A stretch of DNA of 64,000 nucleotides from Silvibacterium dinghuense (GTDB lineage: Bacteria > Acidobacteriota > Terriglobia > Terriglobales > Acidobacteriaceae): the NCBI RefSeq assembly GCF_004123295.1, contig NZ_SDMK01000002.1:558001-622000 (forward strand), given 5' to 3'. A program made the translations under genes and the position numbers. Of this stretch, positions 56,488 through 64,000 are shown piece after piece. The first letter of the stretch is position 1; each line of letters begins with the position of its first letter. A model generated the notes under the pieces. It was not told the origin of the DNA, ran no database searches, and saw nothing but the letters and a program-made list of their open reading frames with translations.

Positions 56488-58971
56488 TCATTGGCTACGG
56501 AGGACGCGAGCCGGATCGATGGCCGCAACGCGCAGAGCCGGGAGTAGCGATGCCGCCATGGCCAGCAGCAGGATCACCCCCACGGACAGTGCCAGCACTA
56601 GTGGATCGACCGGGCTCACTTCAAAGAGGAAGCTGCTGAGAGAGCGTGCAGCGAGGATGGCCCCACCAACTCCGAGCAGGCATCCCCAGATAGCCAGCCG
56701 AGCGCCGGAGGCCATCACCAGTGCCAGCACATTGCGCTGCCCTGCTCCCAGAGCCATCCGGATGGCCATCTCCTGCACCCTCTGCTCCGCAGTAAAGGCA
56801 ATCACCCCATACACCCCCGCTGAGGACAACAACAGGGCCGCGAGCGCAAACGCCGACAACGTGTGCGTATAGAAACTGCGCTCCCCCTCGGCCTGATCCA
56901 CCTGTGCCTCCATCGTGTGCATGCGATGAAGCGGTAATTGCGGATCGAGTGCGCGCACCTGCTGTTCCAGCAGCGGCATCGCCGCCTGCGGAGCCAGCCT
57001 CGCCCGCAGCACGATTGCTCCCCCTGAGCCATAGATCAGCGAAGGGTTTCCCACGCTCCCCAATGCTGCCAGACCCTGATCTGCCGTCTCGTAGAACTGC
57101 ACCTTCCGCGGTCCGTCCGGCGACCCCTCTTTGACGTCCGCGACCTCACCGACGACCGTCAGCCATTGCGTCCCTGTTATCCCCAGCCGTATCCGCCGTC
57201 CGATCGGGTCCTGCCCGGGCCACGCCTGCTCTGCCAGCCCCCGACTCACGACTGTGGCCAGTTGCCCCGTCGCGTTGTCCCTCGCATCCAGATAGCGGCC
57301 GCGCAATAAGGGAATCCCCATCGCCCGAAAATACTGTCCCTCTACCGAAACCAGCGTCGCCAGATCATGCCCGGCAAGCGATTCCGCATTGCCCTCGGCG
57401 AAATACGGCGAATCCTGGTCGACTCCAGAAGCAGGCAGGATCGACGTCATCCCTGCGGCCTCGACACCTGGCAGCAATTCCAACCGCCGCACCAGCTCGC
57501 GGTTGAATGCATCCACCTTCTGCTGGCTGTCGTAGACCTTTCCCGGCAATCCGTAGTTCGCCACCACGACATTCTCCGGCGCAAAGCCCAGAGGTACCGC
57601 CCGCATCCGCGCGAAGCTGCGCAACAGCAGTCCGGCCGAGGCCAGCAGGATCAGAGCTACGGCTATCTCCATCACGACCAGACCGGAGCGCAGCCTCCCA
57701 TGCACAGCACCGGAGCTTGCCGTCCGTCCGCCCTCGCTGAGCGTTGCATTCACCGGCACCCGCACCGCGGCAAAGGTCGGAGCCAGAGCACAGACTATGC
57801 CGGTCGCCATGGCCAATCCTAGAGCCAGCAACACCACCTGCGGGTTCAGGTGTATCCCATTCAGCCGCGGCAGCGTCTCCGGCAATGTGGCCACCAGCAC
57901 CCGATCCGCTATCGCCGCCGCCAGCATCCCTAGCGTGGCTCCGGACAGGCTGAGGAGCAGGCTTTCCACCACTGCCTGCCGCAGCAGGTCTCCAGGACGC
58001 GCACCCAGCGCCAGCCGCACGGCGATCTCCCGCCGCTGCTCAATTGCCCGCACCAGCATCCAGCCGGCGGTATTGGCACAGGCAATCAGCAGGACAACGA
58101 GCACCGCAGCCGAAAGCGTCTTCAGCAGCGGCTGCGAGGCCTCCACCGTTTCCTCCAGCAGCCCCCGGACCACCGGATGCACGGTGTAGCCCGCTATCGC
58201 CGCAGCATGCTCTCGCACCGTTTCGGCTGATACGACAGCAGCATCCTCGGCGGCGACAGCGCGGCTCACACCTGCTTTCAGACGTCCCACCATATAGAAC
58301 TGCCAGTCGGCGGCCTCTGTGGTCAACTCATCCTGCGTCAGGGACATCGGCACCCAGAGCTCGCTGTGCTCCTCATGCCCAAGCACCAGCGGGAAATCGA
58401 AGCCGCGCGGCATGACGCCAATCACCACGTATGGCCGGCGGTTCAGCTGAACAGTCTTACCCAGTACCGCGGGATCGGCCTGAAACCTCGCCTTCCAGGT
58501 TCCATAGCTGAGCACCGCCAGCCGTTCCTGCCGTTCATCCTCGGCCTGCGTATACCAGCGCCCCAGCAGCGGATGCACTCCGAGCGCAGTAAACACCCCG
58601 CTCGACATGCGCGCCCCGCGCACAATCGCCGGCTCGCCTGCGCCGCTCAGCTCCAGGCTCAAAGAGAGATACCCACCCAGTCCATCGAAGCTGTGTGTCT
58701 GATGGATGTAATGCAGAATGTCCGGACCGGTGACTCCTTCTTCACCATTGCCGGTGATTCCCGGCCCCTGAAGGACATCGGTCAACACGACCAGCCGGTC
58801 AGAATCGGGAAACGGCAGCCGATGGAGAAGAACACCTTCCACCACAGAAAAAACCGCTGTTGCCGAGCCGATTCCCAGCGCCAGCATCAAAATGACTCCG
58901 ATGGAATACCGGGGAGAGGCCCACAGGCGGCGTGCCGCGAGGCAGATGTCCAGAATCACGAGTGAAGGCAC
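56488..58971 (-). CDS. ADOP-type MacB-like ABC transporter permease (FtsX domains)
   Basis: 827 residues. Layout of the acidobacterial duplicated orphan permease group: N-terminal membrane segment (LMLALGIGSATAVFSVVEGVLL), MacB-type periplasmic domain (about 55-260), FtsX core (about 280-420, with REIAVRLALGARPGDLLRQ), second membrane start, second periplasmic domain (about 460-680) and a final FtsX core (EMAIRMALGAGQRNVLALV). There is no ATP-binding gene beside it, which is usual for ADOP. GTG start. Function unknown; relatives move macrolides, peptides or lipoproteins. It diverges from lpxD. Confidence 0.9.
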   Translation of the reverse strand: MPSLVILDICLAARRLWASPRYSIGVILMLALGIGSATAVFSVVEGVLLHRLPFPDSDRLVVLTDVLQGPGITGNGEEGVTGPDILHYIHQTHSFDGLGGYLSLSLELSGAGEPAIVRGARMSSGVFTALGVHPLLGRWYTQAEDERQERLAVLSYGTWKARFQADPAVLGKTVQLNRRPYVVIGVMPRGFDFPLVLGHEEHSELWVPMSLTQDELTTEAADWQFYMVGRLKAGVSRAVAAEDAAVVSAETVREHAAAIAGYTVHPVVRGLLEETVEASQPLLKTLSAAVLVVLLIACANTAGWMLVRAIEQRREIAVRLALGARPGDLLRQAVVESLLLSLSGATLGMLAAAIADRVLVATLPETLPRLNGIHLNPQVVLLALGLAMATGIVCALAPTFAAVRVPVNATLSEGGRTASSGAVHGRLRSGLVVMEIAVALILLASAGLLLRSFARMRAVPLGFAPENVVVANYGLPGKVYDSQQKVDAFNRELVRRLELLPGVEAAGMTSILPASGVDQDSPYFAEGNAESLAGHDLATLVSVEGQYFRAMGIPLLRGRYLDARDNATGQLATVVSRGLAEQAWPGQDPIGRRIRLGITGTQWLTVVGEVADVKEGSPDGPRKVQFYETADQGLAALGSVGNPSLIYGSGGAIVLRARLAPQAAMPLLEQQVRALDPQLPLHRMHTMEAQVDQAEGERSFYTHTLSAFALAALLLSSAGVYGVIAFTAEQRVQEMAIRMALGAGQRNVLALVMASGARLAIWGCLLGVGGAILAARSLSSFLFEVSPVDPLVLALSVGVILLLAMAASLLPALRVAAIDPARVLRSQ

Positions 58972-59073
58972 CTCGGGAACGGCAGCAGAGGATAGAGGCG
59001 GTACAACTTAGTAAGCGGCGAAAGCTCCTGCCTCGTCAAGCCGAAGCGGCTCCAGAGCAAATCCCTCACACGG

Positions 59074-59079
59074 TACAAT
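59074..59079 (+). promoter_or_regulatory. -10 TACAAT, leaderless-type, for lpxD
   Basis: TACAAT ends seven bases before the lpxD ATG at 59087; CGCCACC between them has no Shine-Dalgarno character. Confidence 0.55.
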
Positions 59080-59086
59080 CGCCACC

Positions 59087-60100
59087 ATGAAGCTCGCTGA
59101 ACTGGCGCTGTTGCTCGACGCGGAACTGCATGGCAATGGGGATCTGGAAGTCAACGGCGTTGCCGGCATCGAACATGCCGGTCCCGACCAGGTTACCTTT
59201 GTCGCCAATTCCCGCTACACCGCCCTGGCACGCACCACTGCTGCAGCAGCCGTCGTCGTAGCTCCGGATTTTCCTGAAATCTCCGCCGCGACGCTGCGCC
59301 TGAAGAACCCCTACTTTGCCTGGTCGAAGGCCATCCGCATCTTCCATCCTGACCCGGTCTACGCGCCCGGCATTCATCCCTCGGCCTCGATTCATCCCAC
59401 GGCCACCATCGGCAAGGATGCTCATATCGGAGCCTTCGTCGCGGTCGAGGAAGGCGCGGTCATCGGCGATCATGCCGTACTTCTGCCCCATGCCGTGATC
59501 TACCCTTACGCGGTCATCGGCGATCACTTCTTTGCCCACGCGCACTCCGTGGTCCGTGAGCACTGCCGTATCGGGAACCACGTCGTTCTCCAGAACGGCG
59601 TGGTCGTCGGCTGCGACGGATTCGGTTTTGCCAAAGACAATGCCGGCGCCTGGCAGAAAATCCCTCAGCCCGGCCCGGTCGTCATCGGCGACCATGTCGA
59701 GATCCAGGCCAACTCCTGCATCGATCGCGCCAGCGTCGGGGAAACCCGCATCGACTCCGGCGTCAAGGTCGACAACCTCGTCCAGGTGGGCCACGGCTCC
59801 AGTGTCGGGGAGCATACCCTGCTCTGCGCCCAGGTGGGCCTTGCCGGATCGTCGGAGATTGGCCGGAATGCCATCCTCGCCGGTCAGGCCGGCGTCGCCG
59901 GTCACTGCCGCCTGGGGGACGGCGTCATCATGACCGCGCAATCCGGCGTCTCCCATGATGTGCCCGACGGCAAGATGATCAGCGGCTCCCCAGCCTTCGA
60001 CAATCGCCAGTGGCTGCGCTCCACGGCCATCTTCACTCGCCTGCCGGACATTGTGCGTCAATTGCAGAAACGGGATAAACCGGAGAAAACAAATCTGTAA
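59087..60100 (+). CDS. lpxD: UDP-3-O-(3-hydroxyacyl)glucosamine N-acyltransferase
   Basis: 337 residues. Adds the second acyl chain in lipid A synthesis, cytoplasmic face. An N-terminal uridine-binding domain (about 1-95) is followed by a left-handed beta helix of hexapeptide repeats (IHPTATIGKDAHIG, IGDHAVLLPHAVIYP, IGNHVVLQNGVVVG) and a C-terminal helix. Catalytic H236 in DNLVQVGHGSSVG corresponds to E. coli H239, and GCDGFGFAKD is the LpxD-specific block. Its presence shows an outer membrane with lipid A. No other lpx genes are adjacent. Confidence 0.95.
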   Translation: MKLAELALLLDAELHGNGDLEVNGVAGIEHAGPDQVTFVANSRYTALARTTAAAAVVVAPDFPEISAATLRLKNPYFAWSKAIRIFHPDPVYAPGIHPSASIHPTATIGKDAHIGAFVAVEEGAVIGDHAVLLPHAVIYPYAVIGDHFFAHAHSVVREHCRIGNHVVLQNGVVVGCDGFGFAKDNAGAWQKIPQPGPVVIGDHVEIQANSCIDRASVGETRIDSGVKVDNLVQVGHGSSVGEHTLLCAQVGLAGSSEIGRNAILAGQAGVAGHCRLGDGVIMTAQSGVSHDVPDGKMISGSPAFDNRQWLRSTAIFTRLPDIVRQLQKRDKPEKTNL

Positions 60101-60144
60101 GAGAGCGGCGAAGTTCTCCGGTTTCGCATCCAATTTCATTGTCC

Positions 60145-60954
60145 ATGTCCAATGAAACAGAAAATTCGCGCGGCCATGAGAGCGATTCCGCTCAGGCCCT
60201 GGCTGACCCCATCCGAGTGCTCCTGCTCGACGATCACCTGGAAAACCTCGTCCTGCGCTCGACGATTCTGCGTAAGCACGGATATCTGACCGAGACCGCA
60301 TCGACGATTCACGAGGCCATCCAACTTCTCGGCGAGATCGATATCGCCGTGCTCGATTACCACCTCGGCGCCGGTCAGTTCGGCACCGAAGTGGCCAATG
60401 CACTCCGCCGGCAACGGCCCGAGGTGCCGATCATCATTCTCTCGGCAACCCTCGAGCGGCGTTTCGGCGGCGTCGAGGATATGCACCTGCTCAAGGGCTA
60501 CAGCTCCATCGACGACCTGCTCACCGCACTCCGCTCCTTCGAGGCCAAGCTCCGCGGAAAACCCGTGGTGGTCGATGCCCGCGACTTCTTTTACTCGCGC
60601 ATCAGCATGGCCATGGGCGAGGACGTCTTCCTCGAAGTGCTGGACCGGGATGGCACCTGGCAATATGTCAACGAAACCTGCGCCAAGCTCTTCGAACGCT
60701 CCCGGGACTGGTTCCCCGGCCGCAACATCTTCGTCGAAATGCCGGATCTTGCCCCCGACTGGCGCGATATTCTGCACACCGTGGCTTTAACGCGGGAAAC
60801 CTATATCGACCGCACCTACCGCGGCCTGCTCAACCTGCCCAGCAAGGGAGAGGAGTGGGTGTGGAATGTAGTTGCTTTCCCCATTACCCTGCACAACCGG
60901 GAAACGGGCGTCGTCGTGACAGCCCGCGCCCTGGAACGCAAGCCTACGATATAG
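60145..60954 (+). CDS. Response-regulator receiver with PAS-like output domain
   Basis: 269 residues from ATG 60145. The receiver domain (about 25-135) has LLLDDHLENL, phospho-acceptor Asp in AVLDYHLGAG and a Lys in LLKGYSS. The second part (about 155-265) has a PAS-like pattern (FLEVLDRDGTWQYVNETCAKLF, ending VVAFPITLHNRETGVVVTAR). No DNA-binding or enzymatic output domain is present, so it may relay signals through protein contacts. It starts 44 bp after lpxD in the same direction. Confidence 0.8.
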   Translation: MSNETENSRGHESDSAQALADPIRVLLLDDHLENLVLRSTILRKHGYLTETASTIHEAIQLLGEIDIAVLDYHLGAGQFGTEVANALRRQRPEVPIIILSATLERRFGGVEDMHLLKGYSSIDDLLTALRSFEAKLRGKPVVVDARDFFYSRISMAMGEDVFLEVLDRDGTWQYVNETCAKLFERSRDWFPGRNIFVEMPDLAPDWRDILHTVALTRETYIDRTYRGLLNLPSKGEEWVWNVVAFPITLHNRETGVVVTARALERKPTI

Positions 60955-60974
60955 CTTTCACCACTGCTTCAGGC

Positions 60975-61397
60975 ATGATGGATGGCATGCGTACCGGCCC
61001 CATCCGTTTCCATATCGCTTCCGCACCCCGCGCTAGCCTGCTGCGGGTTCTTCCTCTTATTGCCTTGTCCGGCCTCTCACTCGCGCCGATGGCCTGCCGT
61101 TCCGCGTTCATTGCGGCGGACATCCGAAACGATGGCGATACTCCGATCCGACTGATCGAAGTCGATTACCCAAGCGCCAGCTTCGGCACCCAGCTGCTCG
61201 CACCCCACGCAACCTACGACTATCGCTTCAAGGTGCAGGGCTCCGGGCAGATCAGCCTCTCCTTCACGAGCAACGACGGCGTTTCGCACACCGTGAAGGG
61301 GCCGGAACTGATCGAAGGACAGGAAGGCCGGCTCAGCATGGCCATCGATTCTGCGAACCACGTTACCTGGTCTGAGCGTCTGATGAAGGCCCGCTGA
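60975..61397 (+). CDS. Exported protein of unknown function
   Basis: 140 residues from ATG 60975 (60978 and 60987 are alternatives). A hydrophobic N-terminal segment (LLRVLPLIALSGLSLAPMAC) looks like a signal peptide; the following PMACRS only loosely resembles a lipobox. The mature part is beta-rich (AADIRNDGDTPIRLIEVDYP, DYRFKVQGSGQISLSFTSND) and could be a small Ig-like or beta-sandwich domain. Function unknown. It ends 10 bp before a convergent gene. Confidence 0.65.
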   Translation: MMDGMRTGPIRFHIASAPRASLLRVLPLIALSGLSLAPMACRSAFIAADIRNDGDTPIRLIEVDYPSASFGTQLLAPHATYDYRFKVQGSGQISLSFTSNDGVSHTVKGPELIEGQEGRLSMAIDSANHVTWSERLMKAR

Positions 61398-61407
61398 CGC
61401 GCAGCCG

Positions 61408-62724
61408 CTACTCGGGCTCAGGCATGGTCGGATGAATCGGGGCCGGTGCGGTTGTTTGCGTATTACCGGAGCTTGCAGGAGTGGACGCAGCCGGCTGCTG
61501 CGGACTTCCCTGGCTCTGCGTACCGGATTGTGTCCCTGAAGCAGTCGTGGACCCTGGCGCTGTCGTAGATGCAGATGAAGACGAGCTGTCCGTCCCCTTG
61601 GGGAACTGCACCGGTTGCATCTGCGGCGTGTTCTTGTCCGCATCGGCAGGCAGCTTCTCTCCCGGCATGCGCAGGGTAGGAGGAGCGTGCGGAGCACTCT
61701 CGCCATTTGCCGGCACCGGCGGCGCATCACCCAGCTTCACAATGCGAGTATTCTCCGCCGGCTGCGTATTCCAGTAATCACCCATCTCGTTCTGCGTGCG
61801 GATCACTGGTGGCTCACCGACCTTCGCGATCTCGACACGGATGACACGGTTGCCGTTGAAGCGCACGAATTGCACCGGTTCAGGTGGCTCGCCATAGATC
61901 CACTCCTCGAAAGGCGTCTGCCCGTCTACCTCGCGTACCTTGTCGCGCGGGGTGCCCAGAGCGCTCAATACCATCCGGTCATTCATTCCCACCAGCACAT
62001 GGTGTTCGAGGATGGTCTTACGCAGGGCCGGGGGCAGTGTATCGGTAAAGGCCTGCTGCGGTGATTTCACAGAAAAGTCCACGACCGGCTTGAGCAGCGC
62101 CTCTACCTGCAGACCCGTCAGGTCCGGAACCTCATGCGCAAACTCCAGCACGATCCGGGTGCCGCTCGGCTGCTGGCCGTCGTCTGCAACCACGGGAGCC
62201 GTATAGTTTGGATCGGCTCCAACGGAAATATGGCGGAGAAACTTGTGTTTATGCTCCGGACCGCCGTTGAAATCGAGCACGATGCGGTCTTTCTCGATGC
62301 GGATATCGGTGATATTCACCCGCTCACCGGCCTTCACGGAAAGGCCGTGCGAACGAACCGCTTCCGCGTAATCCGATCCCGAGGGATGCAGCGCGCCGTT
62401 GGCATGCAGCGTAAGCGTGGTGATGGGCAGCGGGCGCATCGAAAACCCCTGCTCGGCCTGAAGAAAACGCAACAGGTCCTCGCGATTGTGATTGGTCAGA
62501 GGCTCCTGCGGCAGAGGAATACTGGTGGGCTGAAATTCGAGATAGCGCGCCTCAATGCCTTCGGGGGTGACGGTGAAGACCTGAGCGACGGAGTTGCCGC
62601 CTGAGAACAGCAAAAGAAGAACGGCGAGGCCAACAATCAAAGCCGGATTGCGATAGCAACGGCCTACGGGCGAGCGGCGAAAAAGACAGTGCGCAGAGCC
62701 GGACAAAGCGGAGGAGTCTCGCAT
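61408..62724 (-). CDS. Exported protein with Ser/Thr/Pro-rich C terminus
   Basis: 438 residues; ATG with a strong AAGGAGGT upstream. Hydrophobic segment (ALIVGLAVLLLLFSGG) then AQVFTVTPEGIEARYLEF. A middle region (about 105-215) alternates beta-like and charged stretches (VNITDIRIEKDRIVLDFNGG, GTRIVLEFAHEVPDL). Around 240-300 there is a region (VLVGMNDRMVLSALGTPRDK, EEWIYGEPPEPVQFVRFNGN) like the beta-alpha unit of small BamE/SmpA-type folds. The last 120 residues are low-complexity Ser, Thr, Gln and Pro. No function assigned. Confidence 0.75.
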   Translation of the reverse strand: MRDSSALSGSAHCLFRRSPVGRCYRNPALIVGLAVLLLLFSGGNSVAQVFTVTPEGIEARYLEFQPTSIPLPQEPLTNHNREDLLRFLQAEQGFSMRPLPITTLTLHANGALHPSGSDYAEAVRSHGLSVKAGERVNITDIRIEKDRIVLDFNGGPEHKHKFLRHISVGADPNYTAPVVADDGQQPSGTRIVLEFAHEVPDLTGLQVEALLKPVVDFSVKSPQQAFTDTLPPALRKTILEHHVLVGMNDRMVLSALGTPRDKVREVDGQTPFEEWIYGEPPEPVQFVRFNGNRVIRVEIAKVGEPPVIRTQNEMGDYWNTQPAENTRIVKLGDAPPVPANGESAPHAPPTLRMPGEKLPADADKNTPQMQPVQFPKGTDSSSSSASTTAPGSTTASGTQSGTQSQGSPQQPAASTPASSGNTQTTAPAPIHPTMPEPE

Positions 62725-62856
62725 CGCGACCTCCTTTGTGGCACAAGGATGATCCTATTCCGGAGAATTGGCAAGCCGGTTGTCTACGAGGTGAAAACAC
62801 TTATGGCATAGGAGCCCGCACGTTGCCCGTAACCGCCAGACAGCCGAAGCTGCCGC

Positions 62857-63315
62857 TCAGGCCGACCACGAGGCGGTGCTCTCCGGCTCCGAAGACGGAT
62901 GGGGCAGCGATGGCGATGCCGCTGGCCGCCAGGCCGACCGCTGCCGCAGCAGTTCCAGCACTTCCGGGTCTTTGGAGACAATCTGCCAGGCTTCGCGCAC
63001 GTCGCGCACGCAGGCGATTGCCTCTTTCAGCCGCGCAGTCGATGCCAGCCGTGAGCCCTCAATGCACAGCGCGAAGATCGCCGCGTAAAACTCCGAAAGC
63101 GCCTGCGCGGACTTGCCTCCTATATCCATCCTCAGCCGCGACTGAAGGTGCATCAGGATATCGAGCGTGCGCTTGATGGCGATGCGGCGCTCGGCTATAT
63201 CTCCTGCTTCAATCGCCTGGATGGCCCGATAAAGAAAACGGATCATGCCATCGTAGAGGGCGACGATCAGCTCGACCGGGTTCATACCCGCGATCGCCTT
63301 CTGCTGGTAGCTCAT
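62857..63315 (-). CDS. fliS: Flagellar export chaperone FliS
   Basis: 152 residues. Four-helix chaperone that keeps flagellin unfolded for export. Family signs are YQQKAIAGMNPVELIVALYDGMIRFL near the N terminus (aligning to the FliS opening with P-x-x-L-I-x-x-LYDG), AIEAGDIAERRIAIKRTLDILMHLQ and DIGGKSAQALSEFYAAIFA. The C-terminal ~25 residues are Pro/Ser-rich. It follows fliD on the same strand at about 150 bp, the common fliD-fliS order. Confidence 0.88.
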   Translation of the reverse strand: MSYQQKAIAGMNPVELIVALYDGMIRFLYRAIQAIEAGDIAERRIAIKRTLDILMHLQSRLRMDIGGKSAQALSEFYAAIFALCIEGSRLASTARLKEAIACVRDVREAWQIVSKDPEVLELLRQRSAWRPAASPSLPHPSSEPESTASWSA

Positions 63316-63368
63316 ATCTCGTTACACCACGCTCCCTGCGCACTGCGGGACCGGCCGTCCATGCGTCT

Positions 63369-63389
63369 GCCTCCGCTCCCGATGGTCGC
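63369..63389 (-). repeat. Partial copy of the 28-bp intergenic repeat core
   Basis: A 21-base inverted copy of the core (reverse complement GCGACCATCGGGAGCGGAGG then C) in the gap between fliD and fliS, one base different from the main form. Confidence 0.6.
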
Positions 63390-63467
63390 GAAACTGTCTA
63401 CTTTAACCGAGATGAAATCAGAGGGAGACCGGGTCGCACCGGCTTTATGGGCCGGCGCGATCCGGCT

Positions 63468-64000
63468 CTATCCGTTCGTACTCTCGTTGTAGCCAGTGAT
63501 CGCGCTATAAAGCTCGTTCACCTCATCCAGCTCTTCCGGAATCTCTTCCAGCGTGTAGTTGGCCTCGTTGAGCTCCGTGGTCAGGCTCGACTGCTGGGCT
63601 GTAATGTAGGCCTCTTCATTGCTGATGTTTGTCTCCAGCTCCGATTCGGTAGAGGAGTTATTCGAGATAGCCAGGCTGAGCACGCCGGTGGTACTCGAGG
63701 TTCCCAAGTTGTCGAGCACCGTCGTCAGGTTGCCGCCAAAGCTGGTATAGGTGCCGCTAGGCTCGAGGAAGTTGATGACATCCGCATAATTGCTATTCAG
63801 GACCGACTCCAGCGTGCTGGTGTTGAGACTGAGCGTGCCGTCATCGTTGGCCGTGATGCCAAGCTGAACCAGCGAAGTGATCGCATTGCTCTGCGATGAG
63901 GAGAAGGTCACCGTATCGCCAGTGGTTGTGTCCGTCAGGCTGCTGGAATTGACCGTGATCGCTCCGGCCGTGCCCGAGGTCGCATTCACCAAGCTCAACA
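63468..64000 (-). CDS. fliD: Flagellar hook-associated protein 2 (FliD), C-terminal part
   Basis: The frame remains open at the window end, so only the last ~177 residues are seen. LGITANDDGTLSLNTSTLESVLN and the helical end (EAYITAQQSSLTTELNEANY, LEEIPEELDEVNELYSAITGYN) match the C-terminal D0/D1 region of FliD, the filament cap that helps flagellin polymerise. fliS follows downstream. Together these show the organism is, or was, flagellated. Confidence 0.85.
   Translation of the reverse strand, partial: LSLVNATSGTAGAITVNSSSLTDTTTGDTVTFSSSQSNAITSLVQLGITANDDGTLSLNTSTLESVLNSNYADVINFLEPSGTYTSFGGNLTTVLDNLGTSSTTGVLSLAISNNSSTESELETNISNEEAYITAQQSSLTTELNEANYTLEEIPEELDEVNELYSAITGYNESTNG

Overview
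The window is GC-rich bacterial chromosome, and its gene content fits Acidobacteriota, class Terriglobia (Acidobacteriaceae-like). The reasons are an orphan FtsX/MacB-type ADOP permease, a TonB protein with a long Gly-rich linker, secretins with TPR repeats, a LytS-type kinase, LPS synthesis (lpxD), flagellar genes and short dispersed GC-rich intergenic repeats. The genus cannot be fixed from the sequence. No prophage, insertion sequence, CRISPR array or rRNA was found; there is one complete tRNA (Arg-ACG).

Layout. 1-8.2 kb: the 3' end of a bshA-like glycosyltransferase, a LytS-type kinase diverging from ribA, a CPBP protease, and dnaE-accA. 8.3-16.7 kb: a potassium block with a KdpD-like kinase lacking the usual N-terminal sensor module, diverging from kdpE, a BBP2-type porin, a 28-residue membrane peptide, and kdpFABC. 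16.7-24.6 kb: kynA-kynU, an FHA-GAF-PP2C phosphatase, a YbbA/YbbP-type ABC exporter and a GDSL esterase. 24.6-29.0 kb: a GT2 / PTPS / PTPS / folE / truB run, diverging from a TlpA-like lipoprotein. 29.3-34.3 kb: tRNA-Arg, two divergent secretin-like genes, a MITE-like repeat and tonB. 34.6-39.7 kb: ileS-lspA-nucleoside hydrolase-glutaminyl cyclase. 39.7-46.7 kb: a repeat cluster, uvrA, a TPR protein, two small exported proteins, a SprT-like protein and a CDGSH protein. 46.8-53.7 kb: ribBA, a beta-repeat membrane protein, lysA, a carboxylesterase, a small secreted protein and an Ntn-hydrolase. 53.8-64 kb: a CCA-adding-type enzyme with a histone-H1-like tail, an ADOP permease, lpxD, a REC-PAS protein, two exported proteins, fliS and partial fliD.

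How genes combine. KdpE, the porin, the micro-peptide and KdpFABC look like one transcription unit for potassium uptake across both membranes. The standalone RibA probably supplies the GTP cyclohydrolase II activity that the degenerate second half of RibBA seems to have lost. FolE and two PTPS paralogues form a pterin block.

The most noteworthy signals are: (1) at about eleven genes a -10-like TANNNT hexamer ends exactly 6 or 7 nt before the start codon with no Shine-Dalgarno sequence, which suggests leaderless mRNAs, including a back-to-back pair (27078-28130 and 28148-28660) whose -10 boxes overlap; (2) a tRNA-Ser-like 3' fragment embedded in frame in ileS; (3) an unannotated-type micro-ORF and a porin inside the kdp operon; (4) an acidic-plus-basic polyampholyte tail on the CCA-adding-type enzyme; (5) a degenerate RibBA; (6) an altered AccA active-site loop; (7) composite intergenic repeats directly upstream of uvrA and lysA.
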